Shown in pieces: positions 32,033-39,654 of a DNA stretch of 64,000 nucleotides. Below the pieces are notes generated by a model. It worked only from the letters and a program-made list of their open reading frames with translations, was not told the origin of the DNA and searched no databases. The DNA is from Pseudomonas floridensis. GTDB lineage: Bacteria; Pseudomonadota; Gammaproteobacteria; Pseudomonadales; Pseudomonadaceae. The stretch spans positions 1 to 64,000 of the forward strand of contig NZ_MUIO01000029.1 of assembly GCF_002087235.1 (NCBI RefSeq). The letters are read 5' to 3'. The translations under genes were made by a program, and so were the position numbers. Position 1 is the stretch's first letter; each line of letters opens with the position of its first letter.

Positions 32033-32563
32033 ATGCGTCAAAGCCTTATCTGCCTGTTCCTGCTGATCAGTCTGCCTGCGACGGCGCAGATCTATAAGTA
32101 CACCGACGCGAATGGCAACGCAGCCTTCAGCAACCAGCCACCCAACGGCATCAAGACCGAAGTCGTCGAGTTGCCACCACTCAACAGTGTCGAAAGCCAG
32201 GGGCCGACCAGACCGGTTACGAACACTCTGCCGCCGCCTGCGCCCGCACAGACACAGCCGCAGGCCGCTTACAGCACACTGGAACTGAGCGATCTGCCGA
32301 CCGACGAAGCACTGCGCGCCAACAGCGGTTCCTTCATCATCGGCGTGAAAATCGAGCCGCGCCTGCAACAGGCCCATCGCCTGCAACTGCTGCTGGACGG
32401 CAATCTCTATGGCCAGCCGACCAACCTTCCACGGTTTCAGGTAATGAACGTCGACCGTGGCGAACACAGTTTCGCGGTGGTGGTGAAAGACGGCGAGCGT
32501 ATCATCCAGCAAAGCGAGACCATCACCCTGACCGTGCAACGCGTCCACCTTGGCAAGCCATGA
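32033..32563 (+). CDS. DUF4124 exported protein (first of pair)
   Basis: A 176-residue protein with a signal peptide (ending LPATA) followed by a DUF4124 motif, IYKYTDANGNAAFSNQPPNG, then a Pro-rich spacer and an Ig-like C-terminal region (LLLDGNLYG..NVDRGEHSFAVVVKDG). Function is unknown. Its stop overlaps the next gene's start by four bases, and the two proteins share the same domain order, so they look like a tandem duplication in one transcript upstream of ntrBC. Confidence 0.82.
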   Translation: MRQSLICLFLLISLPATAQIYKYTDANGNAAFSNQPPNGIKTEVVELPPLNSVESQGPTRPVTNTLPPPAPAQTQPQAAYSTLELSDLPTDEALRANSGSFIIGVKIEPRLQQAHRLQLLLDGNLYGQPTNLPRFQVMNVDRGEHSFAVVVKDGERIIQQSETITLTVQRVHLGKP

Positions 32564-33183
32564 AAATCCGCAGCCTGCTGATGCTGTTGTCATTGCTGTG
32601 CGCACTGCCAGTGGTGGCGGACGTCTACACCTACATCGACGCGAACGGCAATCGGGTGTTCACCGACCAGCCGCGCAAGAATGCCAAGCGTGTCGACATC
32701 CCGCCAAGCAACAACATGACCGGCACGCCGCCAACCAGAACGCTTAAAGCCCAACCCAGACAGCCACAGCCTCCCGCGATGTTCCACTATCAATTGCTGC
32801 GCGTGCTGGTGCCCGAACCGGATGCGACGATCAGCAACCCGAGTGGCGACCTCATCGTGACCGTGACCAGCGATCCGGCCCTTCAGGCAGGTCACAACTA
32901 CCGCCTGCTGCTGGATGGCATGCCCGTGGGGCAGCCGGGACGTAGCCCGGTATTCCCGTTGAGCAACATTGACCGGGGCACGCACCAGCTTTCCGTGGAA
33001 ATCTTCGATCAGATGGGTCGAGTGCTGGAAAAGACCCCGAATCAGCCGTTTCACTTGCAGCGTATTTCGCTTGCGCAGAAGCGTGCGGTCAATCCCTGCA
33101 AGGCTGAAGAGTACGGCGTCCGCCCGGAGTGTCCGCTCAAGGACAAGCCCAAACCCGAGAGCAGCATTCTGCCGTTCTTCTGA
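32560..33183 (+). CDS. DUF4124 exported protein (second of pair)
   Basis: A 207-residue paralogue of the preceding protein: a signal peptide (ending LPVVA), DUF4124 motif VYTYIDANGNRVFTDQPRKN, a linker and an Ig-like region (LLLDGMPVG..NIDRGTHQLSVEIFDQMGR). The C-terminal extension has two cysteines (NPCKAEEYG, RPECPLKD) that could form a disulfide. Periplasmic or envelope location is inferred; no function is known. It is translationally coupled to the upstream gene by an ATGA overlap. Confidence 0.84.
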   Translation: MKIRSLLMLLSLLCALPVVADVYTYIDANGNRVFTDQPRKNAKRVDIPPSNNMTGTPPTRTLKAQPRQPQPPAMFHYQLLRVLVPEPDATISNPSGDLIVTVTSDPALQAGHNYRLLLDGMPVGQPGRSPVFPLSNIDRGTHQLSVEIFDQMGRVLEKTPNQPFHLQRISLAQKRAVNPCKAEEYGVRPECPLKDKPKPESSILPFF

Positions 33184-33208
33184 GCCCAGCGGCCTACACT
33201 CACTGCAA

Positions 33209-33223
33209 GCACCTTTTTGGTGC
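33209..33223 (+). promoter_or_regulatory. NtrC-like palindrome
   Basis: GCACC-TTTTT-GGTGC is an exact match to the NtrC half-sites with the correct five-base spacer. It lies 26 bases past the second DUF4124 gene and could instead be a small hairpin, but it lacks a U run. Confidence 0.5.
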
Positions 33224-33352
33224 GCAAATCGCGTCGCCGCGCAACAATACAGCCCACTTTGGTTCAGAAATGCCCCTCGGGTAGCGCCGTATGCGGGCAC
33301 AAGTTCGAAAAAAGGTCCTGTTTTGCAAAGAAAGCGCTTCTTTTCGGAGCCT

Positions 33353-33368
33353 TGGTTTGTTTTTTGCA
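33353..33368 (+). promoter_or_regulatory. Possible sigma54 promoter of ntrB
   Basis: TGGTTTGTTTTTTGCA keeps the GG and GC dinucleotides at the right spacing but deviates from TGGCAC. It would start transcription near 33380. Confidence 0.35.
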
Positions 33369-33394
33369 ACTTCCCAGGCATAGCACCCCGCCAA

Positions 33395-33409
33395 GCACCG
33401 TATGGGTGG
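33395..33409 (+). promoter_or_regulatory. Possible NtrC operator near ntrB start
   Basis: GCACC-GTATG-GGTGG matches the NtrC palindrome with one mismatch and lies about 80 bases before the ntrB ATG. It overlaps a second weak sigma54-like sequence (TGGCATTGCTTCTGCT, 33407-33422). Confidence 0.4.
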
Positions 33410-33486
33410 CATTGCTTCTGCTGACAAGGATTTGTCAGCACCTGTATTGCGCGATTGCCATGTGCCAAAAGAGGTCAACACGATTC

Positions 33487-34572
33487 ATGACTATCAGCGA
33501 CGCGCTGCACAGACTGTTACTGGATAACCTCACCACTGCCACCATTCTGCTCAACGCCGACCTGCGTCTTGAGTACATGAACCCGGCGGCCGAAATGCTG
33601 CTCGCCATCAGCGGGCAGCGCAGCCATGGGCAATTCATCAGCGAGCTGTTCACCGAGTCGGCCGAGGCACTGAGTTCCCTTCGCCAGGCCGTCGAGCAGG
33701 CGCACCCGTTCACCAAACGTGAAGCGATGCTCACCGCGCTGACCGGTCAGACCCTGACCGTCGACTACGCGGTGACACCGATCCTCAGCAAGGGCGAGAC
33801 TCTGCTGCTGCTCGAGGTCCATCCCCGCGACCGCCTGCTGCGCATCACCAAGGAAGAGGCTCAGCTGTCGAAGCAGGAAACCACCAAGATGCTGGTGCGG
33901 GGTCTGGCTCATGAAATAAAGAATCCACTGGGCGGGATCCGCGGCGCCGCACAATTGTTGGCCCGCGAACTGCCGGAGGAAAGCCTCAAGGACTACACCA
34001 ACGTCATCATCGAGGAAGCCGACCGCCTGCGTAATCTGGTCGACCGGATGCTGGGTTCCAACAAACTGCCGTCGCTGGCCATGACCAACGTGCACGAAGT
34101 GCTCGAACGAGTGTGCAGCCTGGTCGAAGCCGAAAGTCAGGGCTGCATCACCTTGGTGCGCGACTATGACCCAAGCATTCCGGATGTCCTTATCGACCGC
34201 GAGCAAATGATCCAGGCCGTGCTCAATATCGTGCGCAACGCCATGCAGGCCATCAGTGGCCAGAACGAGCTGCGTCTGGGCCGCATCACCCTGCGCACGC
34301 GTGCCATGCGCCAGTTCACGATTGGCCACGTGCGCCATCGGCTGGTGAGCAAGATCGAAATCATCGACAACGGCCCCGGCATTCCGGCGGAGCTTCAGGA
34401 AACCATTTTCTACCCCATGGTCAGTGGCCGCCCGGATGGTACGGGACTCGGTCTGGCCATTACCCAGAACATCATCAGCCAGCACCAGGGCCTGATCGAG
34501 TGTGACAGCCATCCCGGCCACACCACGTTCTCGATCTTCCTGCCGCTGGAACAAGGAGCAGCTTCGACATGA
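33487..34572 (+). CDS. ntrB: Nitrogen regulation sensor kinase NtrB
   Basis: A 361-residue cytosolic histidine kinase/phosphatase for NtrC, controlled by PII protein. It has an N-terminal PAS domain (about 8-110), a dimerisation helix with phospho-acceptor His142 in GLAHEIKNPLGGIRGA, and an ATPase domain with N box (VLNIVRNAMQA), G1 (IDNGPGIP) and G2 (GTGLGLAI). Its stop overlaps the ntrC start by four bases. I chose the ATG at 33487 because the PAS domain starts normally there; the longer upstream frame is not coding-like. Confidence 0.96.
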   Translation: MTISDALHRLLLDNLTTATILLNADLRLEYMNPAAEMLLAISGQRSHGQFISELFTESAEALSSLRQAVEQAHPFTKREAMLTALTGQTLTVDYAVTPILSKGETLLLLEVHPRDRLLRITKEEAQLSKQETTKMLVRGLAHEIKNPLGGIRGAAQLLARELPEESLKDYTNVIIEEADRLRNLVDRMLGSNKLPSLAMTNVHEVLERVCSLVEAESQGCITLVRDYDPSIPDVLIDREQMIQAVLNIVRNAMQAISGQNELRLGRITLRTRAMRQFTIGHVRHRLVSKIEIIDNGPGIPAELQETIFYPMVSGRPDGTGLGLAITQNIISQHQGLIECDSHPGHTTFSIFLPLEQGAAST

Positions 34573-36005
34573 GCCGTAGTGAAACTGTCTGGATCGTAGA
34601 CGACGATCGTTCCATTCGCTGGGTACTGGAAAAAGCCTTGCAACAGGAAGGCATGACCACACAAAGCTTCGACAGCGCCGACGGGGTGATGAGTCGCCTC
34701 GCCCGTCAGCAACCGGACGTGATCATTTCCGACATCCGTATGCCGGGTGCCAGTGGCCTGGACCTGCTGGCGCGGATTCGCGAACAGCATCCACGCCTGC
34801 CGGTCATCATCATGACCGCTCATTCCGACCTGGACAGCGCCGTGGCGTCGTATCAGGGTGGCGCGTTCGAATACTTGCCCAAGCCGTTCGATGTCGATGA
34901 AGCCGTCTCACTGGTCAAGCGCGCCAACCAGCACGCCCAGGAGCAGCAAGGTCTGGACGTAGCGCCCACTCTGACCCGCACACCCGAGATCATCGGCGAA
35001 GCGCCAGCAATGCAGGAAGTGTTTCGCGCCATCGGCCGTTTGAGCCATTCCAACATTACGGTGTTGATCAACGGCGAATCGGGTACCGGTAAAGAACTGG
35101 TCGCCCATGCATTGCATCGTCACAGCCCGCGTTCGGCTTCGCCGTTCATTGCGTTGAACATGGCAGCGATCCCCAAGGACTTGATGGAATCGGAGCTGTT
35201 CGGTCACGAAAAAGGGGCATTCACCGGCGCGGCCAACCTGCGTCGCGGCCGCTTCGAGCAGGCCGACGGCGGCACGCTGTTTCTCGATGAGATCGGCGAC
35301 ATGCCAGCCGACACCCAGACCCGTTTGCTGCGAGTACTGGCGGATGGCGAGTTCTATCGGGTCGGCGGTCATACGCCGGTCAAGGTCGATGTCAGAATCA
35401 TCGCCGCGACGCACCAGAATCTGGAAACCCTGGTGCAGGCCGGCAAGTTTCGCGAGGACTTGTTTCACCGTTTGAACGTGATTCGTATCCACATCCCGCG
35501 CATGTCGGACCGTCGCGAAGACATTCCGACCCTGGCCCGGCACTTCCTGAGCCGCGCTGCGCAAGAGCTGGCGGTCGAGCCGAAGCTGCTCAAGGCAGAG
35601 ACCGAGGAATACCTCAAGCACCTGCCGTGGCCCGGCAACGTGCGTCAGCTGGAAAACACGTGCCGCTGGATCACGGTCATGGCCTCGGGCCGTGAAGTGC
35701 ACATTAGCGACCTGCCGCCCGAACTGCTTAGCCTGCCGCAGGATGCTGCGCCCGTCACCAACTGGGAACAGGCACTGCGTCAATGGGCCGATCAGGCGCT
35801 GTCACGTGGCCAGTCGAGCCTGCTGGACAGTGCCGTGCCGACCTTCGAACGCATCATGATCGAAACCGCCCTCAAACACACCGCCGGCCGCCGCCGCGAT
35901 GCCGCCGTGCTGTTGGGCTGGGGCCGCAATACCTTGACCCGCAAGATCAAGGAACTGGGCATGAAGGTCGATGGCGGGGATGACGACGAAGGCGAAGAAG
36001 GCTGA
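34569..36005 (+). CDS. ntrC: Nitrogen regulator NtrC
   Basis: A 478-residue sigma54-dependent activator. The receiver domain has phospho-acceptor Asp55 ([10 protein letters not shown]). The AAA+ domain has Walker A GESGTGKE, the sigma54-contacting GAFTGA loop and Walker [13 protein letters not shown]. The C-terminal Fis-type helix-turn-helix is [20 protein letters not shown]. Likely targets in this window are glnA and its own operon, judged from NtrC-like sites. No terminator was seen; two REPs follow. Confidence 0.97.
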   Translation: MSRSETVWIVDDDRSIRWVLEKALQQEGMTTQSFDSADGVMSRLARQQPDVIISDIRMPGASGLDLLARIREQHPRLPVIIMTAHSDLDSAVASYQGGAFEYLPKPFDVDEAVSLVKRANQHAQEQQGLDVAPTLTRTPEIIGEAPAMQEVFRAIGRLSHSNITVLINGESGTGKELVAHALHRHSPRSASPFIALNMAAIPKDLMESELFGHEKGAFTGAANLRRGRFEQADGGTLFLDEIGDMPADTQTRLLRVLADGEFYRVGGHTPVKVDVRIIAATHQNLETLVQAGKFREDLFHRLNVIRIHIPRMSDRREDIPTLARHFLSRAAQELAVEPKLLKAETEEYLKHLPWPGNVRQLENTCRWITVMASGREVHISDLPPELLSLPQDAAPVTNWEQALRQWADQALSRGQSSLLDSAVPTFERIMIETALKHTAGRRRDAAVLLGWGRNTLTRKIKELGMKVDGGDDDEGEEG

Positions 36006-36040
36006 CCCTCCCCGCCTTCGCGAAGGGCCCCGCCAATCCC

Positions 36041-36064
36041 GTGGGAGCGAACTTGTTCGCGAAG
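36041..36064 (+). repeat. REP element
   Basis: gtgggagcgaacttgttc followed by gcgaag, in forward orientation downstream of ntrC. Confidence 0.7.
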
Positions 36065-36105
36065 GCGTCGGTGCAGGCGACGGATAGTCAGCGCCGCAAA
36101 CACCG

Positions 36106-36130
36106 CTTTCGTGGACAAGTCCACTCCCAC
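36106..36130 (-). repeat. REP element
   Basis: ctttcgtggacaagtccac then tcccac, in reverse orientation. With the copy at 36041 it makes an inverted pair with a spacer of about 41 bases, between convergent ntrC and the aldo/keto reductase gene. Confidence 0.75.
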
Positions 36131-36210
36131 GATTCAAAACGCCCGCCACCCCCGTGGCAGCGAATGAATTCGCGAAATGGCTTGCAGCACGCCGGGCTTG
36201 AATCACCCAA

Positions 36211-37248
36211 TCACTCAGCCAGCGACGGCTTTTCCCACAGGTTGATTCCGCCTTCCACGGCGAAGCTGTCGATCTCGGTCAGTTCTTCCTGACTGAATGA
36301 CAGGTTCTTCAAGGCACCGACGTTCTCGATGATCTGCTCGGGGCGGCTGGCACCAATCAGCGCTGAGGTCACGCGCGGATCACGCAGTGTCCAGGCCAGG
36401 GCCATCTGCGCCAGACTCTGGCCACGGCGCTGGGCGATTTCGTTCAGTGCGCGGACGTGGGCGATGTTCTGTTCGGACAAGTGCGAAGCCTGCAAAGAAC
36501 CGCCACCCGGGCGATTGACCCGCGCATCCTGAGGCACGCCGTTCAGGTATTTGTCCGACAGCAGCCCTTGCGCCAGCGCGGTGAAGGCAATCACGCCAGC
36601 ACCCAGCTCTTCGGTTGCATCGAGCAGGTCTTTTTCGACCCAGCGATTGAGCAGGTTGTACGCCGGTTGATGAATCAGCAACGGCACTTTCCACTCTTTC
36701 AACAGCGCTGCGATTTCACGGGTCTTGGCGCCGGAATACGACGAGATCCCGATGTACAGCGCTTTGCCTTGCTGCACGGCGGTGGCCAGTGCACTCGCGG
36801 TTTCTTCCAGCGGGGTGTCCGGGTCGAAGCGGTGGGAGTAGAAAATATCGACGTAATCCAGGCCCATGCGTTGCAGGCTCTGGTCGAGACTGGCCAGCAC
36901 GTACTTGCGCGAACCGCCGCCTTGCCCGTAAGGCCCCGGCCACATGTCCCATCCGGCCTTGCTGGAGATAATCAGCTCATCACGGTACTGCTTGAAATCT
37001 TCACGCAGCAGACGACCGAAGTTGATCTCGGCGCTGCCATACGGCGGGCCGTAGTTGTTGGCCAGGTCGAAATGGTTGATCCCCAGATCGAACGCAGTGC
37101 GCAGCATGGCGCGCTGGGTGTCGATGGGTGTGCTGTCACCGAAGTTGTGCCACAGGCCCAGCGACAGCGCTGGCAAAACCAGCCCGCTGCGGCCGGTACG
37201 GCGGTAAGGCATGTCGTTGTAGCGGTGTTCGGCAGCGATATAGGTCAT
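36211..37248 (-). CDS. Aldo/keto reductase (YghZ-like)
   Basis: A 345-residue NADPH-dependent oxidoreductase, highly similar in recognisable blocks to E. coli YghZ (L-glyceraldehyde-3-phosphate reductase). The catalytic tetrad is visible as Asp61, Tyr66, Lys97 and His138 (HFDLANNYGPP, SSKAGWDMWPG, DIFYSHR). The start at 37248 gives the usual beginning; the frame is open 14 residues further. It is the last gene of an apparent operon with a sulfonate-type binding protein, a flavin monooxygenase and a TonB receptor, so its substrate here may be an aldehyde released from an organosulfur compound; this is inference. Confidence 0.9.
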   Translation of the reverse strand: MTYIAAEHRYNDMPYRRTGRSGLVLPALSLGLWHNFGDSTPIDTQRAMLRTAFDLGINHFDLANNYGPPYGSAEINFGRLLREDFKQYRDELIISSKAGWDMWPGPYGQGGGSRKYVLASLDQSLQRMGLDYVDIFYSHRFDPDTPLEETASALATAVQQGKALYIGISSYSGAKTREIAALLKEWKVPLLIHQPAYNLLNRWVEKDLLDATEELGAGVIAFTALAQGLLSDKYLNGVPQDARVNRPGGGSLQASHLSEQNIAHVRALNEIAQRRGQSLAQMALAWTLRDPRVTSALIGASRPEQIIENVGALKNLSFSQEELTEIDSFAVEGGINLWEKPSLAE

Positions 37249-37274
37249 TGAATCCTCTCTTGTCAGGGGGATAC

Positions 37275-38210
37275 TCAAGGCTTGTTCCACACAGCCTGCT
37301 GGATATCGACCCGCTTGGGCACCAGGTGGTTGTCGTAAAACAGATCGGCGGTCGCCTGTTGCGCGCGAACGATTTCCGGGGTGATCGGCAGGCTCGGCGA
37401 CGCCGGGCGATGGTCAAGATACTGAGTGATGACGGCTTCGGACAAGCCCATGCTGCGCGCCAGAATCGTGATGCTTTCGGCGCGTTGCGAGCGGGTAAGG
37501 GCGTCGGCGGCGGTCAGTTCATCGAGCACGTTCTGCACGAATGCTCCGTTGTGGTCAGCGAAATCGCGGCGGGCGGTGTAGAACGGGCCGGACAAACCCA
37601 GTCCCTCGCCGTTGGCCAGCAAGCGACTATGGCCTTCGTTGAGCGCAATGGAATAGTACGGATCCCAAATCGCCCAGGCATCGACACTGCCGTTCTCGAA
37701 CGCGGCGCGGGCGTCAGCCGGGGTCAGGTAAATCGGCTGAATGTCCTTGAACGTCAGCCCGGCTTTATTCAGCACGCGCAGCACCACATTGTGGGCACTG
37801 GAGCCTTTCTGGAAAGCAACCTTGCGCCCCTTCAACTCGGCCACACTGTGCAGCGGGCTTTCGTTGCGCACCAGAATGGTTTCGGCCTGCGGTTTGGCCG
37901 GTTCGGCACCGATATAGACCAGATCGGCACCCGCGACCTGCGCGAAGATCGGCGGGATGTCGCCGGTCGAGGCAATGTCCAGGCTGCCAATGTTCAAGGC
38001 TTCCAGCATCTGCGGCCCGGCCGGAAACTCGATCCACTTGATCTGCGTGCTCGGGAAACGCCTCTCCAGCAAGGCGTGCTCCTTGGCGAGTACCAGCGTG
38101 ATCGAGCCCTTCTGGTAGCCGATGCGCAAAGTGTCGGGCTCGTCGGCCGAAGCGGTGTTGAGCAGACCGCTGAAGGCGAGCAGCGCGGCGATGAGTGCGA
38201 ATGGTTTCAT
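37275..38210 (-). CDS. Sulfonate-type ABC substrate-binding protein (SsuA-like)
   Basis: A 311-residue periplasmic protein with a signal peptide (ending NTASA) and the SsuA/TauA-type fold. Motifs include LRIGYQKGSITLVLAKE, KWIEFPAGPQMLEALNIGSLDIASTGDIPPIFAQ and GRKVAFQKGSSAHN. It would bind an alkanesulfonate or related anion. No permease or ATPase gene adjoins it, so it must share a transporter encoded elsewhere. It lies 27 bases before the aldo/keto reductase and 89 bases after the monooxygenase. Confidence 0.9.
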   Translation of the reverse strand: MKPFALIAALLAFSGLLNTASADEPDTLRIGYQKGSITLVLAKEHALLERRFPSTQIKWIEFPAGPQMLEALNIGSLDIASTGDIPPIFAQVAGADLVYIGAEPAKPQAETILVRNESPLHSVAELKGRKVAFQKGSSAHNVVLRVLNKAGLTFKDIQPIYLTPADARAAFENGSVDAWAIWDPYYSIALNEGHSRLLANGEGLGLSGPFYTARRDFADHNGAFVQNVLDELTAADALTRSQRAESITILARSMGLSEAVITQYLDHRPASPSLPITPEIVRAQQATADLFYDNHLVPKRVDIQQAVWNKP

Positions 38211-38299
38211 GAGTTTTCCCTGTACCGATGATGTGATCGTTCCCATGTTCTGCATGGGAACGCCGCCAAGGACGCTCCGCGCCCTGCTTGCGATGTGGA

Positions 38300-39625
38300 T
38301 CAGAACCGATCCGCCTGACGCGACAACCCCAGGTTCTCGCGCAGCGTTAAGCCCTCGTATTCGGTACGAAACAGACCCCGTCGCTGCAGTTCGGGCACCA
38401 CGAGATGGGCGACGTCTTCAAGACCGCCGGGCAGATGTGGCACCAGTACGTTGAAGCCGTCGGCAGCACCCTGTTCGAACCAGACCTGCAATTCATCGGC
38501 GATCTGCTCTGGCGTGCCGATCAGACTGTAATGCCCTCGCCCTCCAGCAATGCGTCTTCCCAGTTGCGCCAGGTTGAGGTGTTCCCGTTCAGCCAGTTCG
38601 GTGAGCAGTTGCTGACGACTGCGCTGGCCGCTGTCGGTCAGTGGCAATTCCGGCAGCGGGCCGTCCAGCGGATAGCCGGACAGGTCGAAATTGCCGAGCA
38701 TCCGACCCAGCAACGCAACTCCTACTTCAGGCTCGACCAGCGCCTGAAAGGATTCGAATTTCGCCTTGGCCTGCGCTTCGGTTTCAGCCACGACGATCAA
38801 CACACCCGGCATGATCTTCAGTGAATCGGCACTGCGACCATAAGCGGCCAACCGGCCTTTCATGTCGGCATAGAACGCCTGCGCGCTGGTCAGCGACGTC
38901 TGCGCAGTGAACACCACCTCGGCCGTTTGCGCCGCCAGATCACGTCCGGTTTCCGAAGATCCGGCCTGCACCACCACCGGCTGACCCTGCGGCGAGCGGG
39001 CTACATTGAGCGGACCTTTGACGCTGAAATGCTCTCCCTGATGATCCAGCACCTGCATTTTGGCCGGGTCGTAATATTGACCGCTGACCTTGTCACGGGT
39101 GAAGGCATCGTCCGCCCAACTGTTCCACAGCCCGGTCACCACTTGATGAAACTCACGTGCACGGCTGTAGCGATCCGCGTGGCCGACGTGTTCGGCGCGA
39201 CCGAAGTTCTGCGCCTCGGCCGCCGCATCGGAAGTCACCAGATTCCATCCCGCTCGCCCGCTTGAAAGATGATCAAGCGACGCGAATTTGCGGGCCACGT
39301 GATACGGCTCGTTGTAGGTCGTGGTCGCCGTGGCGATCAGGCCAATGTGATCGGTCACCGCGCTCAATGCCGATAGCAGCGTCAGCGGCTCGAAGTGATC
39401 GGAGCGCGCCATGCGACTGGCGATATCGCCCGTAGCGGCGGCGACACTGTCGGCCACGAACAGCGCATCGAATTTCGCCGCCTCGGCCACTTGCGCCAGA
39501 TGCCGATAATGCTTGAAGTCCAGCCCAGCGTTGGCGGGCACATCCGGGTGTCGCCAGGCCGCCACGTGGTGCCCGGTGGCCATCAGAAAAGCGCCCAGTT
39601 TCATCTGTCGAGCAGACGTGCTCAT
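38300..39625 (-). CDS. LLM-class flavin-dependent monooxygenase (NtaA/DszA family)
   Basis: A 441-residue bacterial-luciferase-like TIM-barrel enzyme that uses reduced FMN and oxygen. Typical blocks are AEAAKFDALFVAD, EPLTLLSALSAVTDHIGLIATATTTYNEPYHVARKFASLDHLS, GRAGWNLVTS and QPVVVQAGSSETGRDLAA. Family members oxidise nitrilotriacetate, dibenzothiophene sulfone or other organosulfur compounds. A sulfur substrate is likely because the next gene encodes an SsuA-like protein, but it is not shown. The gene starts 29 bases after the TonB receptor gene. Confidence 0.9.
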   Translation of the reverse strand: MSTSARQMKLGAFLMATGHHVAAWRHPDVPANAGLDFKHYRHLAQVAEAAKFDALFVADSVAAATGDIASRMARSDHFEPLTLLSALSAVTDHIGLIATATTTYNEPYHVARKFASLDHLSSGRAGWNLVTSDAAAEAQNFGRAEHVGHADRYSRAREFHQVVTGLWNSWADDAFTRDKVSGQYYDPAKMQVLDHQGEHFSVKGPLNVARSPQGQPVVVQAGSSETGRDLAAQTAEVVFTAQTSLTSAQAFYADMKGRLAAYGRSADSLKIMPGVLIVVAETEAQAKAKFESFQALVEPEVGVALLGRMLGNFDLSGYPLDGPLPELPLTDSGQRSRQQLLTELAEREHLNLAQLGRRIAGGRGHYSLIGTPEQIADELQVWFEQGAADGFNVLVPHLPGGLEDVAHLVVPELQRRGLFRTEYEGLTLRENLGLSRQADRF

Positions 39626-39654
39626 AACTTGCTCCTTTCATTGCGGTTGCCCGC

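Larger units (their letters stand above)
33184..33486. promoter_or_regulatory. ntrB leader region
   Basis: A 303-base region without a gene. It holds two NtrC-type palindromes (33209 and 33395) and two -24/-12-like sequences (33353 and 33407), suggesting that ntrBC is controlled by NtrC itself. The open frame running through from 33217 into ntrB has no family support. Confidence 0.55.

Noticed and set aside
33209..33223. GCACC-TTTTT-GGTGC considered as a terminator
   Set aside because: The stem is only five base pairs and no U run follows, so an NtrC-type site is the better reading.
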